Below, piece after piece: positions 53,552 to 61,965 of a stretch of DNA of 64,000 nt (the first letter of the stretch is position 1; every line of letters starts with the position of its first letter). The stretch spans positions 86,960-150,959 of the forward strand of contig JBDSLR010000018.1 of NCBI GenBank assembly GCA_039916305.1. Reading direction: 5' to 3'. This DNA is from JACMLD01 sp039916305 (lineage in GTDB: Bacteria; Bacteroidota; Bacteroidia; Chitinophagales; Chitinophagaceae). The notes below the pieces were generated by a model. The model did no database searches, was not told where the DNA came from, and worked only from the letters and a program-made list of their open reading frames with translations. A program made the translations under genes and the position numbers.

Positions 53552-54679
53552 ATGCAAAGGATATATTTAGACAACGCCGCCACCACCGCACTGGATCCAC
53601 AGGTACTGGAAGCCATGATGCCCTACCTTACAGAAAAATTTGGCAATCCGTCTTCTATTTATTCCTATGGCCGTGAGGGCCGGCTGGCCATTGAGACCGC
53701 GCGGAAAAGCGTGGCGAAAATTTTGAAGGCGCATCCGGCAGAAATCTTCTTTACTTCCGGCGGTACCGAAAGCAGCAATACCGCAATTACTGCCGCAGTG
53801 CGCGACCTGGGCTGTAAACACATCATTAGTTCACCCATTGAGCACCATGCTACATTGCATACGGTTGAACACCTGTATCATGCCGGTGAAGCGGCGTTGA
53901 GTTATGTAAAAGTGCTGCCGGATGGCCATATTGATATGCAAGACCTGGAAGAAATACTTTCGGGCAGCACTAAAAAATGCCTGGTGACGCTCATGCATGC
54001 CAATAATGAAATTGGCAATATCCTGGATATACAGGCCACAGGCAATCTTTGTAAAAAATACAATGCGGTCTTTCATTCCGATACCGTACAGACGGTTGGC
54101 CATTATCCCTTTGATTTAAGAAATACACCCGTACATTTTATTACCGGTGCTGCACATAAGTTCAATGGCCCCAAAGGCGTGGGCATGCTGTACATCAATG
54201 AAAATGTAAGCATCAAACCATATATACACGGCGGCTCACAGGAACGCAATATGCGCGCCGGAACCGAAAATTTATATGGTATTGTTGGCTTTGCAAAAGC
54301 GCTTGAAATAGCGAATGCTAATTATGAGAAAGACAGCGCTGCTGTGTTGGCGCTTAAACAATACATGGCAGACCAGCTTACAAAGCATGTTGACGGCATC
54401 TCTTTTAATGGCGATAGTTTCGGGCGCAATTTGTACACCGTGCTGAATGTTTCTTTTGCCAAAACAGAAAAATCAGAAATGATTTTATTTAATCTCGATA
54501 TCAATAATATCTGCGCATCGGGCGGCAGCGCCTGCACCAGTGGGGCCGACCAGGGCTCACATGTTATCCGCGCCATCAACAATGATCCTAACAGAATAGC
54601 GGTACGTTTTTCTTTCTCAAAAAATAATACAAAGGAAGAGATTGATACGGTGGTAAACAAATTGACTGAGTTGATATAG
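53552..54679 (+). CDS. Cysteine desulfurase (NifS/IscS family)
   Basis: PLP enzyme of 375 residues that removes sulfur from cysteine for Fe-S clusters or tRNA thiolation. YLDNAATTALDPQVLEAM opens the protein, PLP region FTSGGTESSNTAI (about 68-80), catalytic Lys in TGAAHKFNGPKG (about 202) and active-site Cys in SGGSACTSGAD (about 324). No iscU, hscA or sufBCD genes lie nearby. The leader contains a small overlapping reading frame and a CCCC/GGGG hairpin (53532-53543). TTTG-N16-TAACTTTG upstream fits a promoter. Confidence 0.95.
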   Translation: MQRIYLDNAATTALDPQVLEAMMPYLTEKFGNPSSIYSYGREGRLAIETARKSVAKILKAHPAEIFFTSGGTESSNTAITAAVRDLGCKHIISSPIEHHATLHTVEHLYHAGEAALSYVKVLPDGHIDMQDLEEILSGSTKKCLVTLMHANNEIGNILDIQATGNLCKKYNAVFHSDTVQTVGHYPFDLRNTPVHFITGAAHKFNGPKGVGMLYINENVSIKPYIHGGSQERNMRAGTENLYGIVGFAKALEIANANYEKDSAAVLALKQYMADQLTKHVDGISFNGDSFGRNLYTVLNVSFAKTEKSEMILFNLDINNICASGGSACTSGADQGSHVIRAINNDPNRIAVRFSFSKNNTKEEIDTVVNKLTELI

Positions 54680-54701
54680 TTATTTTGCAGCTGGTATCAT
54701 T

Positions 54702-54780
54702 AAGTTATATCATTGCATAGCCAGTACCCCGCACACAACAGTACTTAATACTGCTAATTATGCTGCATTCCATATAACTT
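54702..54780. repeat. Inverted repeat after the cysteine desulfurase gene
   Basis: AAGTTATAT (54702-54710) / ATATAACTT (54772-54780), perfect 9 bp, with weak further pairing inward (ATTGCATAG with the reverse complement of GCTGCATT). The 61-nt interior also contains AGTACT. Role unknown. Confidence 0.4.
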
Positions 54781-54871
54781 GTTTCAATAGTGATGAGCAT
54801 TCTGTTAACGGGCAATTACCGGTTTCAAGCCCATATTACTTTGCACTATCTTTATTCCATAAAATAATACC

Positions 54872-56269
54872 ATGCTTGATAACCGCTGGCTTCTCCTACT
54901 TTCCATTCTTTTCTTTTTCTCCTGCGCCAACAACACGGAACTCAAAGCACCTGAAGCTGTTGCAGCAAAAAATGATTCCATGCAAACGACCGTGCCGGCT
55001 GCGCTTCCGGGCTGGGCGCTGCAGTCAAATATTTATGAAGTCAATCTTCGCCAATACACCAAAGAAGGAACTTTTAAAGCGTTTGCAACATCACTGCCGC
55101 GGTTAAAAGCAATGGGCGTACAGATACTTTGGTTTATGCCCATTACCCCCATTAGTGTAAAAGACAGAAAAGGAAAGCTGGGCAGTTACTATGCCGTGCA
55201 GGATTACAAAACTACCAACCCTGAGTTTGGTAGTTTGCAGGACTGGAAAGCACTGGTAACAAAAGCGCACCAGCTGGGCTTTAAAGTAATTACCGACTGG
55301 GTGCCCAATCATACGGGTGCCGATCATCCATGGCTAATTCAACACCCTGATTTTTTTACTAAAGACAGTACCGGAAAAATTATTTCTGCATTTGACTGGA
55401 CCGATACCCGTGATTTAAATTACGATAATAAAGCGATGCGCGATAGTATGATTGCCGCTATGAAATTCTGGATTACTGAATCGGACATAGATGGCTTTCG
55501 CTGTGATGTGGCGGGCGAAGTGCCGGATGATTTCTGGAGAGACTGTATTGCCCAACTAAAAAAAATAAAGGATGTTTTTATGCTGGCTGAAGGTGATAAA
55601 GGCAGCCTGCACCGCGATGGGTTTAATGTCAGCTATCCGTGGAATATGTTCGCAACCCTCAAAAGAATCGCCACAGGCCAAACAAATGCGCTGGCCATTG
55701 ACAGCGTTTTAGTGCAACAGGACAGCAGCTTCCCTCCAGGAGCGGTGCGTATGTATTTTACCAGCAACCACGATGAAAATAGCTGGAATAAAGCTGACTA
55801 TGGAACAATGCCCGGATTGCAGCATGCACCATTTGCAGTATTTACCCAGACGATGCGCAACAGTATACCACTTGTTTACAGTGGCCAGGAAGAACCCGTA
55901 ATGGACAGCATCAGTTTCTTTTATAAAAACCCTATTAAGTTTGGTAAATATGCCAGGTCACAATTTTATACCACCATGCTGCAACTACGTGCATCAACAC
56001 CAGCGCTGGCCACAAATGCCTCTTTTAAAAAAGTGAATGCCGGAGATGAGAAGGCGCTGTATGCTTATGTGCGGGAGAAAGAAGGCCATAAAATAGCCGT
56101 CATACTAAATCTTTCTTCAAAAGGGCAAACAGTGAAAATTACTGATTCCTTGTTAACAGGTGAACCCATGAATGTTTTTATGGGGGTTAAAGAAAAACTT
56201 ACACAGGGCCATTCTTTTGGTATTGAGCCCTGGGGCTTTATTGTTTACAATTACAGTAATAAGCTATAA
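54872..56269 (+). CDS. GH13 alpha-amylase-family lipoprotein
   Basis: Lipoprotein of 465 residues, lipobox FFSC (Cys at about 19). GH13 barrel with catalytic triad visible: nucleophile Asp212 in GFRCDVAGE, acid/base Glu240 in MLAEGDKG, transition-state Asp301 in SNHDENSW; also DWVPNHTGADHPW at region I and the starting LRQYTKEGTFKAF. A C-terminal beta-domain (about 385-465) is present. Exposed to the periplasm or surface, it cleaves or transfers alpha-glucans. No susCD genes are close. Confidence 0.94.
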   Translation: MLDNRWLLLLSILFFFSCANNTELKAPEAVAAKNDSMQTTVPAALPGWALQSNIYEVNLRQYTKEGTFKAFATSLPRLKAMGVQILWFMPITPISVKDRKGKLGSYYAVQDYKTTNPEFGSLQDWKALVTKAHQLGFKVITDWVPNHTGADHPWLIQHPDFFTKDSTGKIISAFDWTDTRDLNYDNKAMRDSMIAAMKFWITESDIDGFRCDVAGEVPDDFWRDCIAQLKKIKDVFMLAEGDKGSLHRDGFNVSYPWNMFATLKRIATGQTNALAIDSVLVQQDSSFPPGAVRMYFTSNHDENSWNKADYGTMPGLQHAPFAVFTQTMRNSIPLVYSGQEEPVMDSISFFYKNPIKFGKYARSQFYTTMLQLRASTPALATNASFKKVNAGDEKALYAYVREKEGHKIAVILNLSSKGQTVKITDSLLTGEPMNVFMGVKEKLTQGHSFGIEPWGFIVYNYSNKL

Positions 56270-56324
56270 TTCACAAGTAGTAATCGTTATAAACTTATTG
56301 CTTATCACTTCATACACCGCGTGG

Positions 56325-57191
56325 TCAGGGTTTACCAAATGAATAAATGTATTCAATACTGGCTACCAATTGTTTTTGTTTGCTGTAGCACACTTCTTTT
56401 TCTTTTAATCCCTGGGTATTGTAAATATATTTCCAGGTTTGATAATCGGCGCTGCCTTCTGGTACTACAATCATTTGTGTTACCTGCAGGGCTTCGTTGT
56501 ATTCAAACATGTAATCAGGCAAAATGCGATTGGCTTTTCTGTTAAACCTGGCCACATCCGTAAGCCGGTGTTGCGCATCGTAATAATAAAAAGTAGTACC
56601 TAAACTTCCTTTTTTACGAATGGCTTTTTCTTCACCCACATTCCCCAGCTCGTCTGCCGTGAAAGACACAAAAGTGGTGTCGGCGTTGTTTTTGATTTTT
56701 ACCATTTGCGCAGGTTGCCCGTTGCTGTTATAAATCCATTGATGTATTTCTGTTTCGGCGGGGTCATTTACTGGTATAGAGTTGCTGCTGATGCGGGTGA
56801 TGCGGTTGGCGGCATCATATTCATATAAGGAGCTGGTAACAAAATCAGCGGAGCTGTCAACCGATTTTATTAAAAAGCCATTAACGTTGTAATAAGATTT
56901 TAACCATGATTCGGTTGCATCCGGCACTTTGGTATAGGTAACCACGAGTTTTTGTGCCGGGTAAACCGTTTGCTGCAGCGTTACGTTATTCTCTGACGGT
57001 CCAGGGGCCGAAGGTGTAAGTGTAACATGCAATACCTTAAGGTCCCTGATTAACCGGTAATTGGCATTGATCTGCCGGGTCACCACAATATCTTTGTAAT
57101 AATATTGGGCTCTTGCTGTAACAGTTGTGCTGCATACAGCCAGCACAAGGGCGGCTATTCTTATCTGCAGGGTAATCCTCATCTTATTCAT
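56325..57191 (-). CDS. Exported YD-repeat-like protein of unknown function
   Basis: Exported protein of 288 residues, signal peptide about 1-28. The mature part consists of repeating beta-hairpin units with the YD/RHS-like pattern Y-x-Y-[DN]-x(3)-[RQ]-[ILV]-x-x-[IMV]: YEYDAANRITRIS (about 122-134), WIYNSNGQPAQMV (about 152-164), YYYDAQHRLTDVA (about 203-215), FEYNEALQVTQMI (about 228-240) and YIYNTQGLKEKEV (about 256-268). Far too short to be an RHS toxin shell. Small secreted proteins of this sort are frequent in Bacteroidota; no function is assigned. Confidence 0.82.
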   Translation of the reverse strand: MNKMRITLQIRIAALVLAVCSTTVTARAQYYYKDIVVTRQINANYRLIRDLKVLHVTLTPSAPGPSENNVTLQQTVYPAQKLVVTYTKVPDATESWLKSYYNVNGFLIKSVDSSADFVTSSLYEYDAANRITRISSNSIPVNDPAETEIHQWIYNSNGQPAQMVKIKNNADTTFVSFTADELGNVGEEKAIRKKGSLGTTFYYYDAQHRLTDVARFNRKANRILPDYMFEYNEALQVTQMIVVPEGSADYQTWKYIYNTQGLKEKEVCYSKQKQLVASIEYIYSFGKP

Positions 57192-57331
57192 GTATTTATA
57201 ACGCAGTTGCTTGTTAATTAATGTATTTTAGGTCAATAAAAAATTCATAATTATTTTTAAACAAATTTACTGTTTACCGCCTTGCAAATACCATGCAGGG
57301 CCCTTTTCTTCATTATCTATAAAATACATGC

Positions 57332-58129
57332 ATGGAAGTACCTCGTGAAGCTTTTGCCCGGCTGGTAAATATAATGGATGATTTGCGGGAGAAATGCCCC
57401 TGGGATAAAAAACAAACCATTCATACTTTACGGCAGCTAAGCATAGAAGAATTGTATGAACTGGCGGATGCCATTACGGAAGAAGACTGGAAGGGAATTA
57501 AGGAAGAGCTGGGCGATTTAATGCTGCATATTCTTTTTTACGCAAAAATAGGCGCAGAGCAGAATAAGTTTACCCTGCAGGAAGTGCTGGATGGCGTATC
57601 AGAAAAGTTGATTGCACGGCACCCGCATATTTACGCAAGTGCTGATAACAACGGGCAGCTGGTTACTGTACAGGACGAAGAGGAGGTTAAAAGAAACTGG
57701 GAAAAGCTGAAACTAAAAGAAGGGAAAAAATCTGTACTCAGCGGTGTACCCAAATCGCTGCCGGCCACTGTAAAAGCAATGCGGCTGCAGGAAAAAGCCC
57801 GCCAGGTTGGTTTTGAATGGGACAACAGGGAGCAGGTTTGGGATAAAGTAGAGGAAGAAATAGCGGAGTTGAAAGAGGCTATTGCGCTGGGAGATGCAGG
57901 TAAAACGGAAGAAGAATTTGGAGACCTTGCTTTTTCGCTGGTTAACTATGCACGGTTTTTGCAGGTGGATGCAGAGAACGCACTGGAAAAAACAAACAAA
58001 AAGTTTATCTACCGTTTTACAAAGATGGAAGAGGTGGCCGCATCCCAGGATCGCTTGCTGGCAGATATGAGCCTTACTGAAATGGACGCCATCTGGAACA
58101 GCATAAAAAAGCAAAACCCGGCACCTTGA
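57332..58129 (+). CDS. mazG: Nucleoside triphosphate pyrophosphohydrolase
   Basis: House-cleaning NTP pyrophosphatase of 265 residues with two MazG domains. The first (about 12-120) has CPWDKKQTIHTLRQLSIEELYELADAI and the EExxE...ExxD metal motif in EELGDLMLHILFYAKI; the second (about 155-245) has EEEFGDLAFSLVNYARF. Cytoplasmic. Its TGA overlaps the TTG start of the following kinase by three bases (TTGA), so the two form an operon. Confidence 0.95.
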   Translation: MEVPREAFARLVNIMDDLREKCPWDKKQTIHTLRQLSIEELYELADAITEEDWKGIKEELGDLMLHILFYAKIGAEQNKFTLQEVLDGVSEKLIARHPHIYASADNNGQLVTVQDEEEVKRNWEKLKLKEGKKSVLSGVPKSLPATVKAMRLQEKARQVGFEWDNREQVWDKVEEEIAELKEAIALGDAGKTEEEFGDLAFSLVNYARFLQVDAENALEKTNKKFIYRFTKMEEVAASQDRLLADMSLTEMDAIWNSIKKQNPAP

Positions 58130-61100
58130 GAAATTTCTATCAGCAGGTTGTAAAAAAAAATGTCTTCTTTTTTTTGGGGGCAGCCTGGTTATTCACCATC
58201 GCTTTTATTATTGATAATTACTGGTACTCTTCCTCTTCTGCTAAATACCTCCGTAAGAACATTGAAGCAGATATGCAGCAGCAGGAAAAAGATTTTGACG
58301 CACTGCTTACGGACACTTCCCTGCTGGGCAGGCTGGTGGAGCAGCGGTATTCAGCCGACGAATTATATGCGCTTACTGAAAAGAAAACCTATTGTATTTT
58401 CCTGTACAGCGATGAAGATACAGCCAGCAGGGATCTAAAATTCTGGAACACACAACTGATCTTGCCTGGTGCAAGTCTTTTTGCTGATAGTGCTGCCATC
58501 AATGAACTGGTAAAACTCAGCAACGGTCAGTATGAGTGTATACGCAGAAAAGTTACCATTTCCAACAACAGGAAGTTACTGGCACTTGCATTACTGCCGG
58601 TGCACCGGGAGTATTACCTGGAATTCCCGAATTTAAAACGGGAATTTATTAATTACCCGCAGGCTGAAAAAAGCGTTGGCATTAGTTCTCTTCAAACTGA
58701 TTACCCGATACAAAGTATTACCGGTAAAACCCTTTTTTACCTCCAGGCCAAATTTGTTACGGAGAAAGATGATACCAATTGGGTTACACTTACCCTGAAT
58801 ATTGTAGCCATATTGTTGTTACTGATAATTGTCAACAATACGGCGCATTATTTTTCAGTAACATATGGCTATTTAACCGGTACATTTTTCCTTATTGGCA
58901 TGGTGTTATTTTTGAGGGGGCTGAGTTATTTTTTCCCTTCTTTGCTTAACCTGCGCCAGTATGAACTTTTTGATCCCAGTATATATAGTTCCAACCTGAT
59001 CCTTAATTCATTGGGCGATCTATTGATCAACTCCTTTCTTTTTTGCTGGATGGTATTGTTTGTAAGGCGGGAAGTAGGGGAGAAGCGTTTTAGTCTCAGT
59101 GCAAAAAAAAGCTGGTACTGGGCGGCACTTATTTTTCCGGTGCTGATACTGGTGGTAACCACGTTTGTATTTTCAAGCATTATTAAAAGCCTGATTGCGG
59201 ATTCGAGGATATCATTTAACGTTACTAATTTTTTCAGTCTTACCAATATCAACAGCCTGGGTGGTTTTATTGTACTGGCCACCCTCTCGCTTAGTTTTTT
59301 CTTTTTATCGCAGGTGATTTTGCAGCTGATTTCGCCGCTGCTTAAGACATCAAAATATGTATTGTTTATACTGATTGCTATAATAGGCCTGGTAATGCTC
59401 ACCATTATACGCAGCTATTCTTTTGTAGAGCTGAATATTTATGTTTTACTATGGTTGCTGGCTTATGTGTGGTTTATGCAGCAGCATATTATAGCCGGCA
59501 GCGATTTCCGGCTGGCCATCTCAGAGGTACTGGTATGGCTGTTTATTTTTTCATTTTCTATTTCTGCTATTGTTGTTATAGAAAACCAGCGCATTGAACT
59601 GCAGCAGCGGAAGCTTACCGCAGAAAAACTTTCCAACCAGGCAGATCCCGCCAGCGAAAGGCTGTTAAGTATTGCCCTGACGTATTTCGATAATGACTTT
59701 TTGTTTGCAAGCTTCGACCGTTTCCGCGTACAGGCTTCCAACCATTCGTTGAAAGACAGTTTAATTAATAAAAATTTTACTGCCTACCTGGATAAGTATG
59801 ATACCAGGATTTATACATTTGATTCTTCTGAAAACCACCGCCCGCTGTTTAATGATGAAGACCCGGTGTCTTATGACTCCCTGGATATTATTTTTCGTAT
59901 TGAAGGGCGGCCCACCAATGTGCGCGACCTGCGATATTTTTCCAAATCATTTGACAAATTTTCTTACCTGCTGAAAAAGGCGGTGAAAGATACCGGCCTG
60001 AATACGGTAGGCTACTTTTTTGTGCGCGCAATACCCAAACGGTATAAGAATGACGCACTGATACCGGAGCTTTTTAAGCCACAGCAGGAATACCTGCCGG
60101 AATATTCACCCACCATGTTTGCCGTGTACAGGGGCGGCCGGCTATTTAATTATTACAACGAATACCAGTTTCCTACTATTTTATCGCCGGGCCAGATACC
60201 CAAACTGGAGTATGAACAGCGAAAGCAAAACGGGTATGATGAGTTGTGGTATAAGAATACAGATAAGGTAGTGGTAATAGTAAGAAAGGATAATTACATT
60301 ATGGAAGGCATGACATTGTTTGCTTACCTGTTTAGTACGTTTCTGCTATTGCTGGCTGTTTTCCGCGTTTTTTCAGTACTGATACAAACAAGATTGCGCT
60401 GGCATTTGCTAAAACAGATTTTCCAGGTCAACCTGCGTTCCCAGATTCATGGCACATTTATTTTTATTACGCTTATTTCAATTTTTGTAATCAGCGTTGC
60501 CACCATATTTTTCTTTATCAGCAGGTATAAGAGAAATAATATAGAAAGGTTGAGCAAAGCTATACAGATCATGAACAACCAGGTACAGGCAGAAATAGAG
60601 AAAGGAGAAATATTTGATGATTTGGTAAAATTTTATGAGTCACAAACAAACGATTACCTGGAGACAATGGTGCGGCGGGTGGCAGAAATACATGGAACCG
60701 ATATTAATTTTTATGATCTCCAGGGCAACCTGATAGTATCCTCCAACCTGATTGTGTACAGCAAAGGTATTTTAAGCAAAAAGATAAGTCCGCAGGCGTT
60801 TTACAACCTGCACAACAAAAGTTATATCCAGTTTATCAGTGATGAACAGATGGGAAAGGTTAGCTACCAGAGCATTTACAGCCCCGTACGTGATGCAGCG
60901 GGAAATGCCTACGCCTACCTGAACATTCCGTCTTTTGACTCGCAGACAGAGCTTAAAAGGGAGATATCTAACTTCCTGGTGACCATCATTAATCTTAATG
61001 CATTCATATTTTTAATTGCCGGTGCCATTGCCCTGTTTATTACCAACCGCATTACCTCTTCGTTTACACTTATCAGCAATAAAATGCGGGCTGTTAACCT

Positions 61101-61899
61101 CGGTAAAACCAATGAAGAAATTCCCTGGCACCGTAATGATGAAATTGGTGGTTTGGTTACCGAATATAATAAAATGGTGAATAAGCTGGAAGCCAGTGCT
61201 GCGCAATTGGCCAAAAGCGAACGCGAAGGCGCCTGGCGGGAAATGGCCAGGCAGGTGGCGCACGAGATTAAAAATCCGCTCACGCCCATGAAGCTGAGCA
61301 TACAGTATTTGCAAAAGGCTATTGATAATAATTCCCCCAATGTAAAAGAGATGACTTCAAACGTGGCAAAAACTTTGGTGGAGCAGATTGATCACCTTTC
61401 TAAGATTGCGGCCGATTTTTCGCAGTTCGCTAATATTGGTAATCCTAAAAGTGAAGTATTTGATATACATGAAATGCTGCATTCACTGGTGTCATTGTAT
61501 ATGGCAACCGAAAACCTGGAGTTTCAATGGTACCCGGTACCGCAACGCGTTATTTTATTTGCAGATAAAACACAATTAAACCGTTTGTTTACCAACCTGC
61601 TGCAAAACGCTGTAGAAGCCAGTGAAAATAAGGCGTATAAAAAAATTGTAATGTCTGAAGAACTGGAGGAAGGATACATTGTTATAAAAATTTCCGATAA
61701 TGGCGATGGTATACCGCTGCAGGTGCAGGAAAAGATCTTCACGCCTAATTTTACCACTAAAACATCCGGTACGGGCCTCGGGCTTGCCATGAGCAGAAAT
61801 ATTATTGAGCAGGCAAAAGGGGAGTTATGGTTTGAAACAAAAGAAAAGGAGGGCTCTGTATTTTTTGTGCGGATTCCTTTGTTCAGGGTATCTGCGTGA
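58126..61899 (+). CDS. Giant NtrY-like membrane sensor histidine kinase
   Basis: Sensor kinase of 1257 residues, large for the family. About twelve membrane helices: one at 12-30, an extracytoplasmic part (30-215), a cluster of eight (about 220-485), another extracytoplasmic part (490-730), then helices near 733, 785 and 955 flanking a third sensing region (about 810-945). HAMP (about 975-1030), HisKA with phosphoacceptor His1046 in QVAHEIKNPLTPMKLS, and HATPase with NLLQNAVEAS (about 1158), DNGDGIP and TGLGLAMS. The start is TTG at 58126 within the TTGA overlap with mazG; no ATG precedes the first helix. No response regulator is adjacent. Resembles Bacteroidota NtrY-type kinases. Confidence 0.92.
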   Translation: MRNFYQQVVKKNVFFFLGAAWLFTIAFIIDNYWYSSSSAKYLRKNIEADMQQQEKDFDALLTDTSLLGRLVEQRYSADELYALTEKKTYCIFLYSDEDTASRDLKFWNTQLILPGASLFADSAAINELVKLSNGQYECIRRKVTISNNRKLLALALLPVHREYYLEFPNLKREFINYPQAEKSVGISSLQTDYPIQSITGKTLFYLQAKFVTEKDDTNWVTLTLNIVAILLLLIIVNNTAHYFSVTYGYLTGTFFLIGMVLFLRGLSYFFPSLLNLRQYELFDPSIYSSNLILNSLGDLLINSFLFCWMVLFVRREVGEKRFSLSAKKSWYWAALIFPVLILVVTTFVFSSIIKSLIADSRISFNVTNFFSLTNINSLGGFIVLATLSLSFFFLSQVILQLISPLLKTSKYVLFILIAIIGLVMLTIIRSYSFVELNIYVLLWLLAYVWFMQQHIIAGSDFRLAISEVLVWLFIFSFSISAIVVIENQRIELQQRKLTAEKLSNQADPASERLLSIALTYFDNDFLFASFDRFRVQASNHSLKDSLINKNFTAYLDKYDTRIYTFDSSENHRPLFNDEDPVSYDSLDIIFRIEGRPTNVRDLRYFSKSFDKFSYLLKKAVKDTGLNTVGYFFVRAIPKRYKNDALIPELFKPQQEYLPEYSPTMFAVYRGGRLFNYYNEYQFPTILSPGQIPKLEYEQRKQNGYDELWYKNTDKVVVIVRKDNYIMEGMTLFAYLFSTFLLLLAVFRVFSVLIQTRLRWHLLKQIFQVNLRSQIHGTFIFITLISIFVISVATIFFFISRYKRNNIERLSKAIQIMNNQVQAEIEKGEIFDDLVKFYESQTNDYLETMVRRVAEIHGTDINFYDLQGNLIVSSNLIVYSKGILSKKISPQAFYNLHNKSYIQFISDEQMGKVSYQSIYSPVRDAAGNAYAYLNIPSFDSQTELKREISNFLVTIINLNAFIFLIAGAIALFITNRITSSFTLISNKMRAVNLGKTNEEIPWHRNDEIGGLVTEYNKMVNKLEASAAQLAKSEREGAWREMARQVAHEIKNPLTPMKLSIQYLQKAIDNNSPNVKEMTSNVAKTLVEQIDHLSKIAADFSQFANIGNPKSEVFDIHEMLHSLVSLYMATENLEFQWYPVPQRVILFADKTQLNRLFTNLLQNAVEASENKAYKKIVMSEELEEGYIVIKISDNGDGIPLQVQEKIFTPNFTTKTSGTGLGLAMSRNIIEQAKGELWFETKEKEGSVFFVRIPLFRVSA

Positions 61900-61914
61900 G
61901 ACGTGAGGCGTGAG
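61895..61914. repeat. Three 7-bp tandem units CGTGAG(A/G/A)
   Basis: CGTGAG at 61895-61900, 61902-61907 and 61909-61914; the first copy contains the TGA stop of the giant kinase. Similar in style to the heptamers around 23593-23607, which also overlap a stop codon. Confidence 0.7.
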
Positions 61915-61965
61915 AATTTTTGAAAACGCAATTTAAATTATGCAGCCACTTGCCAGGAATCGTGA

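Noticed and set aside
56325..57191. RHS/YD toxin or contact-dependent system
   Set aside because: Only about five short YD-like units, no RHS core cleavage motif, no variable C-terminal toxin and no immunity gene.
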